NCBI GenBank assembly: GCA_004556925.1
Contig: SFFI01000005.1
Location: 1 to 64,000, forward strand
Length of the DNA: 64,000 bases
Source of the DNA: Clostridiales bacterium
Lineage (GTDB): Bacteria > Bacillota > Clostridia > Saccharofermentanales > DTU023
Reading direction: 5' to 3'
The translations under genes were made by a program, and so were the position numbers. How positions within the stretch are numbered: the stretch's first letter is position 1; each line of letters begins with the position of its first letter. Shown here piece after piece: positions 34,444 through 42,477 of this stretch. Below the pieces are notes generated by a model. That model had not been told where the DNA came from. It saw only the letters and a list, made by a program, of their open reading frames with translations, and made no database searches.

Positions 34444-35622
34444 ATGCGTGTGAGAAAAAAAGCGATTGAGGCCGGTGATCGTGCAAGCTTTACGCAAGAG
34501 CCTGCAAGCCTCACGTGTAAGGCCCAGGACAAGAAGAGGGCCCGAAAAATTGTGGCCGGACTAGTTGCTCTTACGCTCCTGGTGCTCCTTATCGCGCCAG
34601 TCTTCATCACTGTTTATATCTACCGAGCTAATTTTGGACAAAGATATACCACGCCTGCTTACTATGCCTTTAAGCCCGAGGAGTTTCCGGACTTGAAATT
34701 TACCAAGCATTGCTTTCCCTCGCAACATGGCCAACGCCTGACCGGCTACTATTACTACATTGCGGGGGCTGATCCCCAAGCCATTTTGATCCTGGTCCAC
34801 GGTTTTGGTGGCGGCCACAATTCCTATATGGATATCGCAAACTTTTTTGCCCACCAGGGCTTTGGCGTCTTCGCCTACGATGCGACAGGCAATGACGAGA
34901 GTGAGGGTGCCGGGGTTGTGGGTCCGCCGCAAGGCCTCATTGACTTGGATTATGGCATTTCCTATGTCGAGCAAAGTGGCCTTTTTCCACAAGTTCCCAT
35001 CGTCCTGTGGGGCCATTCCTGGGGCGCTTATGCGGCCTTGTCAGTATTGAAATTTCATCCGGAAATTCAGGCCGTGGCTAGCTTTTCCGGCTGCAATACC
35101 CCCTTGGATATTATTGAAGCCCAGGGGCGAGACCAGGTGGGTTGGGGCATGGCGCTCCTGATGCCCTACCTCAGGGCTTACGAAAAAATCCGTTTTGGCA
35201 AGTATGCAGGCCTGACCGCTCAGGAGGGTTTTGCCACTGCTAAGACACCTGTCATGTTTATTCAGGGAAGCGCGGACCCCACCATCCCACCCGCTTTAGC
35301 CTATGACATCTGGCAGGCAGCCTATGCGGACGATCCGCGCTTCCGCTTTATCCTGCGGTCAGGCTTTGGCCATAATAGCGTGTATTACAAGCAGGAGGCC
35401 ATAGACTATTTAGCGGCCTTCAAGCAGGACTATCAGGCCTGGGAAGCACAACTGTCTTATGATCCACACGCTAAGGCCCATCAAGAACGTTACCTGCAAG
35501 ACAAGTCTGCTTATGTAGAAGAAAAATTAGACCGCTACGTGTGGACCCATCTGCTAGATGAAAAGCTCATGCAAGAAGTTGCGGCGTTCTACAAACAGCA
35601 GATCCAAGGACCAGAAACCTAG
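34444..35622 (+). CDS. Membrane-anchored alpha/beta hydrolase
   Basis: A 392-residue serine hydrolase with one N-terminal transmembrane segment (ALTLLVLLIAPVFITVYIY), so the enzyme domain faces outward. The fold is clear: oxyanion block LVHGFGGGHNSY, nucleophile elbow GHSWGAY, acid in QGSADPTIPP and histidine in SGFGHNS. The extracellular side and broad family make esterase or peptidase-like activity possible. The start is uncertain: ATG 34444 has GGGAG upstream; ATG 34420 would add eight residues. Confidence 0.82.
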   Translation: MRVRKKAIEAGDRASFTQEPASLTCKAQDKKRARKIVAGLVALTLLVLLIAPVFITVYIYRANFGQRYTTPAYYAFKPEEFPDLKFTKHCFPSQHGQRLTGYYYYIAGADPQAILILVHGFGGGHNSYMDIANFFAHQGFGVFAYDATGNDESEGAGVVGPPQGLIDLDYGISYVEQSGLFPQVPIVLWGHSWGAYAALSVLKFHPEIQAVASFSGCNTPLDIIEAQGRDQVGWGMALLMPYLRAYEKIRFGKYAGLTAQEGFATAKTPVMFIQGSADPTIPPALAYDIWQAAYADDPRFRFILRSGFGHNSVYYKQEAIDYLAAFKQDYQAWEAQLSYDPHAKAHQERYLQDKSAYVEEKLDRYVWTHLLDEKLMQEVAAFYKQQIQGPET

Positions 35623-35709
35623 TTGAGTATCTTACAATACTGCCCCGCTGGGCACAGTCCGCTATGATTAGTTCGCTAACTTAAAAATGATCTGAGAGAG
35701 GGAGAGCTG

Positions 35710-36363
35710 ATGCTACTTGAAATTCGACAGGGCAGTTTTGCTTTTGGCCAAGATAAAATTCTTTTGCAGAAGGCCAATTTACAAATTGCAGCTGGCCAGC
35801 ATACCTGCCTAGTTGGCGAATCTGGTACCGGCAAAAGTACGGTGCTGAAAATTCTGGCCAATTTATTGAGCCTGAACAGCGGTCAGCTGCTTTTTCAAGA
35901 CCAACCTGTAGAGGATTATCCCTATAGCGACTACCGTCGCCAAGTCTCTTATGTTATGCAAAATCCAGCGCTCTTTGGCAGGACTGTGAGGGATAACCTG
36001 GCATTTCCTGCCCGCATCCGGGAGGAGGCATTCCAAGAGGAAGAGGCCCTAAGCTATATGACCCGCTTTATGCTCAAAGAGATTCGCTTAGACCAGTCCA
36101 TAGCAGAACTCTCCGGGGGTGAAGCACAAAGAGTAGGTTTGATCCGCAACTTACTTTACCCGCCGAAAATTTTACTCTTAGATGAAGTGACAGCTTCTTT
36201 AGACCCTCACAATGCTGATAATGTGTGGCAGCAGCTTTTGACCTTGGCAGCGGACCAGGGGATGACCTTGGTCTGGGTTAGCCATAAGCTGGAAGAGCGG
36301 CAGTATGCCCAACAAACGCTAGAACTGAAAGCCGATTGCGGCTGCTTTGAAAGGATCGCCTAG
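35710..36363 (+). CDS. fetA: FetA-type ABC transporter ATP-binding protein
   Basis: A 217-residue ABC ATPase: Walker A GESGTGKST, Q-loop VMQNPALFG, signature LSGGEAQR, Walker B ILLLDEVTASLD and the H-loop VSHK. Its stop overlaps the start of the permease gene, so they form a two-gene operon. By analogy with FetAB (YbbLM) the pair exports iron or acts in metal stress resistance. GAGAGGGAG precedes the ATG. Confidence 0.85.
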   Translation: MLLEIRQGSFAFGQDKILLQKANLQIAAGQHTCLVGESGTGKSTVLKILANLLSLNSGQLLFQDQPVEDYPYSDYRRQVSYVMQNPALFGRTVRDNLAFPARIREEAFQEEEALSYMTRFMLKEIRLDQSIAELSGGEAQRVGLIRNLLYPPKILLLDEVTASLDPHNADNVWQQLLTLAADQGMTLVWVSHKLEERQYAQQTLELKADCGCFERIA

Positions 36364-37139
36364 TGGACAGGATGATGATAACACCGCAATCTTTAGCGGC
36401 TTCTTTTTCCTTAGTGGTTATCGCTTTATTTATCTCTTACCGAGAAAAGTTGCAGGTGGAGAAAGAGCTCTTTGTTGCGGTGGCCCGCATGATTATCCAG
36501 CTGGCCCTTGTCGGTTTTGTTTTGACATATATATTCCAGTGGGACAAGCCCTATATCACGGTAGCCGTGGCCTTTTTGATGACCCTTAACGCCGCGCGAG
36601 TCGCCAGCCAGAGGGGAGGGAATATTCCCGGTGCCTTCCGCATCTCTTTAATTTCTATTATGGTGTCGAGCGGTATTGCCATGGCTATCCTGCTCTTGAC
36701 CGGAGGCATACGCTTAATCCCCCAACAGATCATCCCTATAAATGGCATGATGCTGGGAGCTGGCCTCTCCATTACCGGCCTGAGTTTTAGGAACCTCAGC
36801 AACTCCATGGCCAGCAAGCAAAAGGAAATCACAGAAAAACTGGCCCTCGGCGCAAGTGTGAAGCAGGCCTCTATGGGGGTTATACGGGAATCAATCAAAA
36901 TTTCCCTCCAGCCCACAATTGATACGACCAAAACGGTGGGGCTGGTGACCTTGCCCGGCATGATGACCGGGATGATTTTTTCCGGCACCATCCCTCTTCA
37001 AGCCATCATGTACCAGATCATGATCTATTTTATGATCTCGGCCGTGGCTGCCATAACAGCGGTGCTCGCTACCTATCAGGCTTATCCAACCTTCTTTAAT
37101 GACAAGGGCCAGCTGAAGGTCGAACAAATTAACCAATAG
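36363..37139 (+). CDS. fetB: FetB-type ABC transporter permease
   Basis: A 258-residue membrane protein with about six helices. It matches the UPF0014/FetB family: LFVAVARMIIQLALVGFVL near the start, FLMTLNAARVASQRG, and TTKTVGLVTLPGMMTGMI in the second half. The start is a GTG overlapping the last base of the ATPase stop; AAAGGA lies within the end of the upstream gene. Partner of the ATPase at 35710-36363; probable iron export. Confidence 0.87.
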   Translation: MDRMMITPQSLAASFSLVVIALFISYREKLQVEKELFVAVARMIIQLALVGFVLTYIFQWDKPYITVAVAFLMTLNAARVASQRGGNIPGAFRISLISIMVSSGIAMAILLLTGGIRLIPQQIIPINGMMLGAGLSITGLSFRNLSNSMASKQKEITEKLALGASVKQASMGVIRESIKISLQPTIDTTKTVGLVTLPGMMTGMIFSGTIPLQAIMYQIMIYFMISAVAAITAVLATYQAYPTFFNDKGQLKVEQINQ

Positions 37140-37212
37140 CCTAACATTTAGATAACCTTTACCCCTTACACTAAACCTAGGGATATTCCTGATACTTAGG
37201 GGAGAGGTTTTT

Positions 37213-39081
37213 ATGCAAGACACAACGACACATATTTTGCCCATAGCCAGCAGATTATACCGCAAGTTTTTGCTTGTATTTCTGCTTATAAGCTTGCTTT
37301 TTGTTTGTAGATATCCATGTGAGGCGAAAGGATTGCTAGGTGATAAAGAGCAAGTCCAACGAATTATTGAGTCTTATATTGAAGAGGCTAAAGCTGGTAC
37401 TGCCGCGGTATCCATCGCTTATTTCCAGCAAGGTGAGGTCCTCTATCAAACAGCCTACGGTCACCTGGATCTGGATAGCCAACTGGAAAATTCGGACCTG
37501 GCTATTTTTGAATGGGGCTCGGTAAGTAAGGCCTTGGTCTGGGTTAGTCTTGCTCAATTGGCTGAACAGGGTCTGGTGGATTTTACGGCGGACATTCGGA
37601 CCTATCTCCCTGATGATTTCCCTCTTAAATTGAGCTATGAGGAACCTATCACCATCCTCAACCTCATGAACCACAACGCAGGCTTCCAGGAAGTCAGCTA
37701 TAAGGTTGAATATGCGGAAGGAGAAGAAATTCCTGGTCTGGAGAAAGTCCTACGGGACTCTGCCCCTCCGCAAATTTACCAACCTGGCAAGGTCACGGCA
37801 TACAGCAACTGGGGCGCGGCCCTGGCCGGCTTAATTGTGGAAAAGGTCTCTGGCCAGCCCTACTATGAATATGTTAAGGAGCATATTTTCCAAGTCTTGG
37901 ATATGAACCATACCGCGCTCCTGCCGGATTGGTCGGATAATGCTTTTGTCCAGGAGGGCAGATCTGCTACAAAATCTTACTATCTTGATGAGGAAAACTC
38001 CGAAGATTACGGCTTAGCCATTTCCCATATTGCCCTTTACCCTGCAGGCGCCTGTGCAGGAACTTTCTCCGATTTCGTAAAATTTGCTCAGGAGTTTAGC
38101 AAAGAGAAGTCCAAACTTTTGAGCAATAAGGCCAGTTGGGATCTCTTCCGCACGGCTAGTCTTAACTATAGTGATTCTGACTTAGGCCGGATTTACCATG
38201 GTTTATGGTCTCTGGACCTGGGTAGCAAGTTGATTGGGCATGCGGGCAATACGGGAGGCTTTTCCGCCTCCTTTTGGTTTGATCCCCTCTCTCAAACCGG
38301 CCTCGCTGTGATGACCAACGAAGCCGGAGAGACCTACTATAATTACGGGATCCTCCAGGCCATTTATGGACCCAACTCTAGCCCTCGCTTGGAGGCTTCG
38401 TCTGAAGAAACTCAACGCTATGTGGATATATCAGGCCTTTATTATCCTTTGCGCACTATTCACCAGGGCCAGGCGCGCATGACCAAGTATATCGGAGGGC
38501 TCCTTCCTATCTCCCGTGAACAAACAGGCTATTCACTAGGCATGATGCCAGAGGCCAAAATCAACCCCCTAGCAGATGATTTTTATCTGCAAGAAATGCC
38601 GAATGGACTGGCCTTTCTCAACAAATACCAGGAGGGCATCCTGGAGTCTTTCACTACAGACTATGCCATCCTGCCACTCCCGGAACTTATCTTGGCAATT
38701 CTGCTCTTTATTGTGCTCTTAGTTTGTCTGCTCTTTTTAGTCAGCCGACCTGTCGCCCTCTTACTTAGGGCCAAACGCAAGCTTACTCTACGACCCTACC
38801 AGCTTAAAGCCCACCACAGCTTGGAGCTTGCGGGCGTGCTAGGCCTCACCCTATTTTTAAGCTACCTAAAATTCATGCCCTACAAACTTACAGGGATCAG
38901 TAAAGTGCTGATTGCCCTCATCTCCGTGGGCTGTTCAATTCTCATTATTGGCAACTTAGCAGATCAGATCATAGCCCGCAACAAAGATAAAAACTCCCAA
39001 GGAGACTTAATTTGGAGCGCCTTCTCTAGCTTGGGAGTCGTGGCAGTCTTTTTCTTCGACCTTTATCAAATTTGGATTTAG
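37213..39081 (+). CDS. Beta-lactamase-family serine hydrolase with membrane tail
   Basis: A 622-residue protein. After a signal anchor (residues ~18-33) comes a class C beta-lactamase/PBP4*-like domain: SVSK (Ser103, Lys106), YSN (Tyr197) and HAGNTGG near residue 342. The last ~140 residues contain about four hydrophobic helices, so the enzyme is tethered at both ends. Such proteins are mostly esterases or D-amino-acid peptidases, not antibiotic-hydrolysing lactamases. GGGGAGAGG precedes the ATG. No partner gene is adjacent. Confidence 0.87.
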   Translation: MQDTTTHILPIASRLYRKFLLVFLLISLLFVCRYPCEAKGLLGDKEQVQRIIESYIEEAKAGTAAVSIAYFQQGEVLYQTAYGHLDLDSQLENSDLAIFEWGSVSKALVWVSLAQLAEQGLVDFTADIRTYLPDDFPLKLSYEEPITILNLMNHNAGFQEVSYKVEYAEGEEIPGLEKVLRDSAPPQIYQPGKVTAYSNWGAALAGLIVEKVSGQPYYEYVKEHIFQVLDMNHTALLPDWSDNAFVQEGRSATKSYYLDEENSEDYGLAISHIALYPAGACAGTFSDFVKFAQEFSKEKSKLLSNKASWDLFRTASLNYSDSDLGRIYHGLWSLDLGSKLIGHAGNTGGFSASFWFDPLSQTGLAVMTNEAGETYYNYGILQAIYGPNSSPRLEASSEETQRYVDISGLYYPLRTIHQGQARMTKYIGGLLPISREQTGYSLGMMPEAKINPLADDFYLQEMPNGLAFLNKYQEGILESFTTDYAILPLPELILAILLFIVLLVCLLFLVSRPVALLLRAKRKLTLRPYQLKAHHSLELAGVLGLTLFLSYLKFMPYKLTGISKVLIALISVGCSILIIGNLADQIIARNKDKNSQGDLIWSAFSSLGVVAVFFFDLYQIWI

Positions 39082-39101
39082 TTTTATGTGAGGCAGCAGA
39101 A

Positions 39102-39326
39102 CTAGGCCTTAGCAGTTTCCTTGCTCTCGAGGTCTGCTAATTGTGTGTTAAGGTCCTTAATCAGGTGCTCCAAGTCGATACCATGAACCATAGAGGCTTC
39201 GCGGATAGTTTCCATACGGGCACCGGGGCAGCCAATGCAAAAGAGGCCATTGTTCATAAAAGCTAAGGCTAGGTCAGGATGCTGGTTTAGGACTTCACCA
39301 ATAATCATATCTTCAGTAATTTTCAT
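39102..39326 (-). CDS. DUF1858 domain protein
   Basis: A 74-residue protein. MIIGEVLNQHPDLALAFMNNGLFCIGCPGA is the signature of DUF1858, related to the N-terminal domain of ScdA-type iron-sulfur repair proteins; the CIGC cysteines could bind a metal or cluster. The ATG at 39326 follows AAAGGA; an upstream ATG at 39353 would read through a repeat unit and is less likely. Stand-alone gene. Confidence 0.88.
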   Translation of the reverse strand: MKITEDMIIGEVLNQHPDLALAFMNNGLFCIGCPGARMETIREASMVHGIDLEHLIKDLNTQLADLESKETAKA

Positions 39327-39340
39327 ATTATTTCCTTTCA

Positions 39341-39425
39341 TTTCAGTGGCCATCCGGCCAGTGGTTCATTCCAGTAGCCATCCGGCCAGTGGTTCCTTTC
39401 AGTGGCCATCCGGTCAGTGGTCAGT
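39341..39425. repeat. Three 28-bp tandem repeats with internal hairpin
   Basis: Units of TTCAGTGGCCATCCGGCCAG followed by TGGTTC(A/C)T have their GCCATCCGG core at 39349, 39377 and 39405, exactly 28 bp apart. Each contains TGGCC-ATCC-GGCCA, a short hairpin. The array lies directly upstream of the DUF1858 gene on the minus strand. Confidence 0.85.
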
Positions 39426-39485
39426 TTCTTTATTATAGAGCCTAAAGTAGAGCTTTTGCACCACATAGGTTACGCCTGGGACATA

Positions 39486-39543
39486 GGGCTAAAGTGAAAA
39501 AAGTAAATTCCACACTAAAGGGTGGGGAGTTGCACTTAGCCCT
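39486..39543. repeat. Dispersed repeat, copy 2, within a hairpin
   Basis: Bases 39488-39516 are identical to 17741-17769. Here the repeat starts one arm of a hairpin: GGGCTAAAGTG (39486-39496) pairs with CACTTAGCCC (39534-39543) apart from one bulged base. Confidence 0.8.
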
Positions 39544-39587
39544 ACACTTGATAGGTTTTGAGGCTTGTAAACTTTTTGGGCTGGGCC

Positions 39588-39856
39588 GGAAAAAGGTTGC
39601 CAAAATGCTGATTTAGTGGATTTGCCGACCAAAATCTCCTGCCAAGCCGCCCAGCGAGCCGGAAAATGGTTGGCAAAGTGCCGATTTGGAGGATTTGCCA
39701 ACCAAAATCTCCTGCCAAGCCGGCCCAGCGAGCCGGAAAAAGGTTGGCAAAGTACTGATTTGGTGGATTTGCCAACCAAAATCTGCCGCCTAGACGGTCC
39801 AGCAAGCCGGAAAAAGGTTGGCAAAGTACTGATTTGGCGGATTTGCCAACCAACAA
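39588..39856. repeat. 74-bp tandem repeats each carrying a 10-bp-stem hairpin
   Basis: Units start at 39588, 39661, 39735 and 39809 (73, 74, 74 bp); the fourth is partial. Each unit contains GGTTGGCAAA and its exact complement TTTGCCAACC about 16 bases later; the first unit has compensating-looking changes (GGTTGCCAAA, TTTGCCGACC) that weaken the stem. The rest of each unit (CTCCTGCCAAGCC...AGCGAGCCGG) is also conserved. Confidence 0.88.
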
Positions 39857-40003
39857 TGCAGACTAGCAGAGCGAAATTGGATCCGGACAAACCGACTCCA
39901 CCCTGCACAGTTAGGAACGGTGTCCTGTACTGGCATCCTTGGAAGGTATTATACTGTTAGTAGTAACACTTATTAATATATGTGATGCGAATATGTGTGA
40001 TAC

Positions 40004-40120
40004 GCGGAATACGCAGAACTTGCGGAACTCGTGGAATACTCGGAACTAGCGGAATGCGCGGAATACGCGCAGTATGGGCAATACAGGCAATACGCGCAAT
40101 ACAGGCAATACATGAACACG
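40004..40120. repeat. 9-bp minisatellite, about 13 units
   Basis: Units of GCGGAATAC and variants follow each other every 9 bp from 40004: for example GCGGAATAC, GCAGAACTT, GCGGAACTC, GTGGAATAC, then later (A/G)GGCAATAC and GCGCAATAC. The array has two halves with different consensus (GCGGAA versus GGCAATAC). It ends about 45 bp before the lipoprotein start. Confidence 0.85.
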
Positions 40121-40163
40121 TAATTACGTGAATATGTGATTATTGAAAGTGGAGGCTAGCCTT

Positions 40164-41474
40164 ATGTTCGAGAAGAAAAATGGATTGCTGATACTGCTGG
40201 CGACGATATGTGTTTTATCCTTGCTGGTGTCAGCTTGTGCAAAAACGCCGGATAAACCTGCTGACAAAACTTCTGCCACACCTGCTCATAAACGTGCTGA
40301 CACAGCGGCCAGTGATACTGCTTTGCCCACGCAGGAACAAGTCTGGGATAATCCTTCCTATTATACTAGTGACCTTGCGACCCACCCTCTGGCGGAGACG
40401 GAAGCGGGATATTATGTTTTCCTCAACAACTTGCTCTACTATGTGGATAAGGTCTCGCTGGAAGCGGTTTTGCTCAGCGGCCAGCCGTATTCGCCGGAGG
40501 AACTTTTGGCCAGCAGAGATAAGCTTGCCCAAAGTGATGCCTATTTTGGCGATAGCGCTTCAGTTTTTTATCGAGGGGATAGGCTCCTCATCTTGAGCCC
40601 CAGTTTTAGCCAAGAGGAATCGTGCCAATTATTGGAGCTGGGTTTAGAGGGTGGTGACCGCAAAGAACTCACGAGCCTGACTATCAGCACCCAATTCTGC
40701 CTTTTGGGGGACACCCTTTACGCCATAAAAAATACGATTACTGAACAGAGTGACCGTCTGTCTACGCTTGTTTCTTATGATTTAGCGAGTAAAAGCTATA
40801 AGGAATACCCACCTTTCCCGGATGAAATGCGGGGAGGACTCAATCTCCAGATCCAGCGCCTCCTTCCCTACAAGGGCAAGGTCTATATGGAAACAATCGT
40901 TGCCTGGGAAGATCGTGAGGATAGCGTAGTCTATTGCTTGGATCCCCCTAGCGAAGCGGCCTCGCTTTTTGTAGGACGCTTCCAAGACCAGGACCAGAAA
41001 GAAGAACGTGTCCTGCAAAGCCTGACTTTTTATGAGGATAAGGTTTTGATCAACACTTCGAAAGAAGAAGCCCAATCTCTTAAAGCGGACAATCAGGTCC
41101 TGCAATGGGAAGGCGAAGAGATAAGCCCATTTAAGCAGGTTGACTGGCCCTTGGTACTCCTGGGCAATGGGCGAGACCTTTTGCAGGTCCCTTCAGAAGT
41201 GACTTGGGTTTCTCATGTTTTTCCCATGGGAGAGGACTATGCGGAGAATGCCAAGGCGTCATTAACCCTATCGACATTTGAGAACGATCAAAACTCCAAT
41301 CAAAGCTCCAAGCAAAGCCTCACCTTGGATCCCCAACTCCTAACATCCAAGATGTTCCCCATTATTATGGTCAATGCGGCAGGGGAACCGCTTATCTACA
41401 ACAACCCCGGTAATCCTGGCGATCTTGCCTACCTTTTAATGTTGCAAGAAGGGGAATTCAAGAGGCTTCCCTAA
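40164..41474 (+). CDS. Lipoprotein of unknown function
   Basis: A 436-residue lipoprotein: signal with lipobox LVSAC (Cys ~25), then a short Lys/Thr/Ala-rich linker and a beta-rich body with spaced GDTLYAI and KGKVYMETI-type strands, suggesting a beta-propeller-like (DUF5050-like) sensor domain; this is a guess. GGAGG lies 7 bp before ATG 40164, which is favoured over TTG 40143. A terminator follows the gene, separating it from the ABC transporter. Confidence 0.75.
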   Translation: MFEKKNGLLILLATICVLSLLVSACAKTPDKPADKTSATPAHKRADTAASDTALPTQEQVWDNPSYYTSDLATHPLAETEAGYYVFLNNLLYYVDKVSLEAVLLSGQPYSPEELLASRDKLAQSDAYFGDSASVFYRGDRLLILSPSFSQEESCQLLELGLEGGDRKELTSLTISTQFCLLGDTLYAIKNTITEQSDRLSTLVSYDLASKSYKEYPPFPDEMRGGLNLQIQRLLPYKGKVYMETIVAWEDREDSVVYCLDPPSEAASLFVGRFQDQDQKEERVLQSLTFYEDKVLINTSKEEAQSLKADNQVLQWEGEEISPFKQVDWPLVLLGNGRDLLQVPSEVTWVSHVFPMGEDYAENAKASLTLSTFENDQNSNQSSKQSLTLDPQLLTSKMFPIIMVNAAGEPLIYNNPGNPGDLAYLLMLQEGEFKRLP

Positions 41475-41492
41475 AGGCTTCGACAGGGACTG

Positions 41493-41520
41493 GCAAGGCC
41501 GGTGGCCCTGCGGTTTTTTT
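41493..41520 (+). terminator. Rho-independent terminator
   Basis: GCAAGGCC and GGCCCTGC pair around a GGT loop (one mismatch), followed by GGTTTTTTT. It ends the lipoprotein transcript. Confidence 0.75.
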
Positions 41521-41574
41521 CTTCGGCAGGAAGAGGAGCTCAAAAGCTTGTTTAAGTGAAAAGAGGACCAATAC

Positions 41575-42477
41575 ATGCCAACGATTGAACTCAAGAATTG
41601 CTCCAAACGTTACGGGAAGGCCGGGGTTTTAGCCTTGGATCATTTTAACCAGAGCTTTAGCCCTGGCATCTACGGAATTCTAGGGCCGAACGGTGCTGGG
41701 AAGTCTACTCTTTTCAATATCCTGTCCGGGACGCTTAGCATGACCGAGGGGAGCCTGATCTTTGATGGTCAGCCGGTAGAGAAGAATTGGGTCCAGTATA
41801 AAAAGCATCTGGGTTTTATGCCGCAACAGCAAAATCTGTACCCGGATATGACACCGGCAAGCTTCTTGCAATACATGGCCGTACTGAAGGCAGTCCCAGG
41901 TCATAGCATTAAGGATGAGCTAGAACGGGTCCTCCACTTGACCCAGCTAGAGAGTAAGCGCTATCACAAGATTCAAAGCCTGAGTGGGGGCATGAAACAG
42001 CGTCTTTTAATTAGTCAGGCCCTCTTGGGAGATCCTGAGCTACTTATTCTTGACGAGCCGACGGCCGGGCTAGATCCCTCCCAACGGGTGGTTATCCGTA
42101 ATCTCTTGTCAGACCTGTCCCGCGAAAAGATTGTCCTGATTTCCACGCACGTGGTTTCGGACATTGAGCTGATCTCCCGAGAAATCCTCTTGATGAAAAA
42201 GGGGCGTTGTATCGTGCGGGGCAGGCTTCCAGAGATTTTGCAAAAATATGCGGATATCTCTTGGGAAATTATCACAGATGAGGCCGGCAGTCAGGAGGCG
42301 GAAGACAGTTATGCGGTGAGCCGGGTACAAATTCTGGCAGATGCTGGTATCCGCCTGCGCATTGTAGGTAGCTTTGATAGCCCACCCCAGTTGCAGGGGC
42401 AAAGCTTTGAACCCGTTGAACCAACCCTGGAAGACGTCTATCTTTATCTTTTCCAGGAGGATGTGCGGCATGCTTAG
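41575..42477 (+). CDS. ABC transporter ATP-binding protein
   Basis: A 300-residue ATPase of the ABC-2/CcmA type: Walker A GPNGAGKST, signature LSGGMKQR, Walker B LLILDEPTAGLD, H-loop STHVVSDIE. The C-terminal ~80 residues are an extra domain of unknown role, common in this subfamily. It overlaps the permease start by 8 bp. The substrate is unknown; peptides, lantibiotics or drugs are typical for such pairs. Confidence 0.88.
   Translation: MPTIELKNCSKRYGKAGVLALDHFNQSFSPGIYGILGPNGAGKSTLFNILSGTLSMTEGSLIFDGQPVEKNWVQYKKHLGFMPQQQNLYPDMTPASFLQYMAVLKAVPGHSIKDELERVLHLTQLESKRYHKIQSLSGGMKQRLLISQALLGDPELLILDEPTAGLDPSQRVVIRNLLSDLSREKIVLISTHVVSDIELISREILLMKKGRCIVRGRLPEILQKYADISWEIITDEAGSQEAEDSYAVSRVQILADAGIRLRIVGSFDSPPQLQGQSFEPVEPTLEDVYLYLFQEDVRHA

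Larger units (their letters stand above)
39426..40163. other. Gene-free region built of repeats
   Basis: I see no real gene in this stretch. It consists of a dispersed repeat copy (39488-39516), a 74-bp tandem array (39588-39856) and a 9-bp minisatellite (40004-40120). Long open frames on the minus strand here exist only because the 74-bp repeat lacks stops. Confidence 0.8.

Noticed and set aside
39489..39960. Open frames of 104-139 codons over the 74-bp repeats
   Set aside because: They consist of the repeat unit only, lack ribosome sites, and the DNA is better explained as hairpin repeats.
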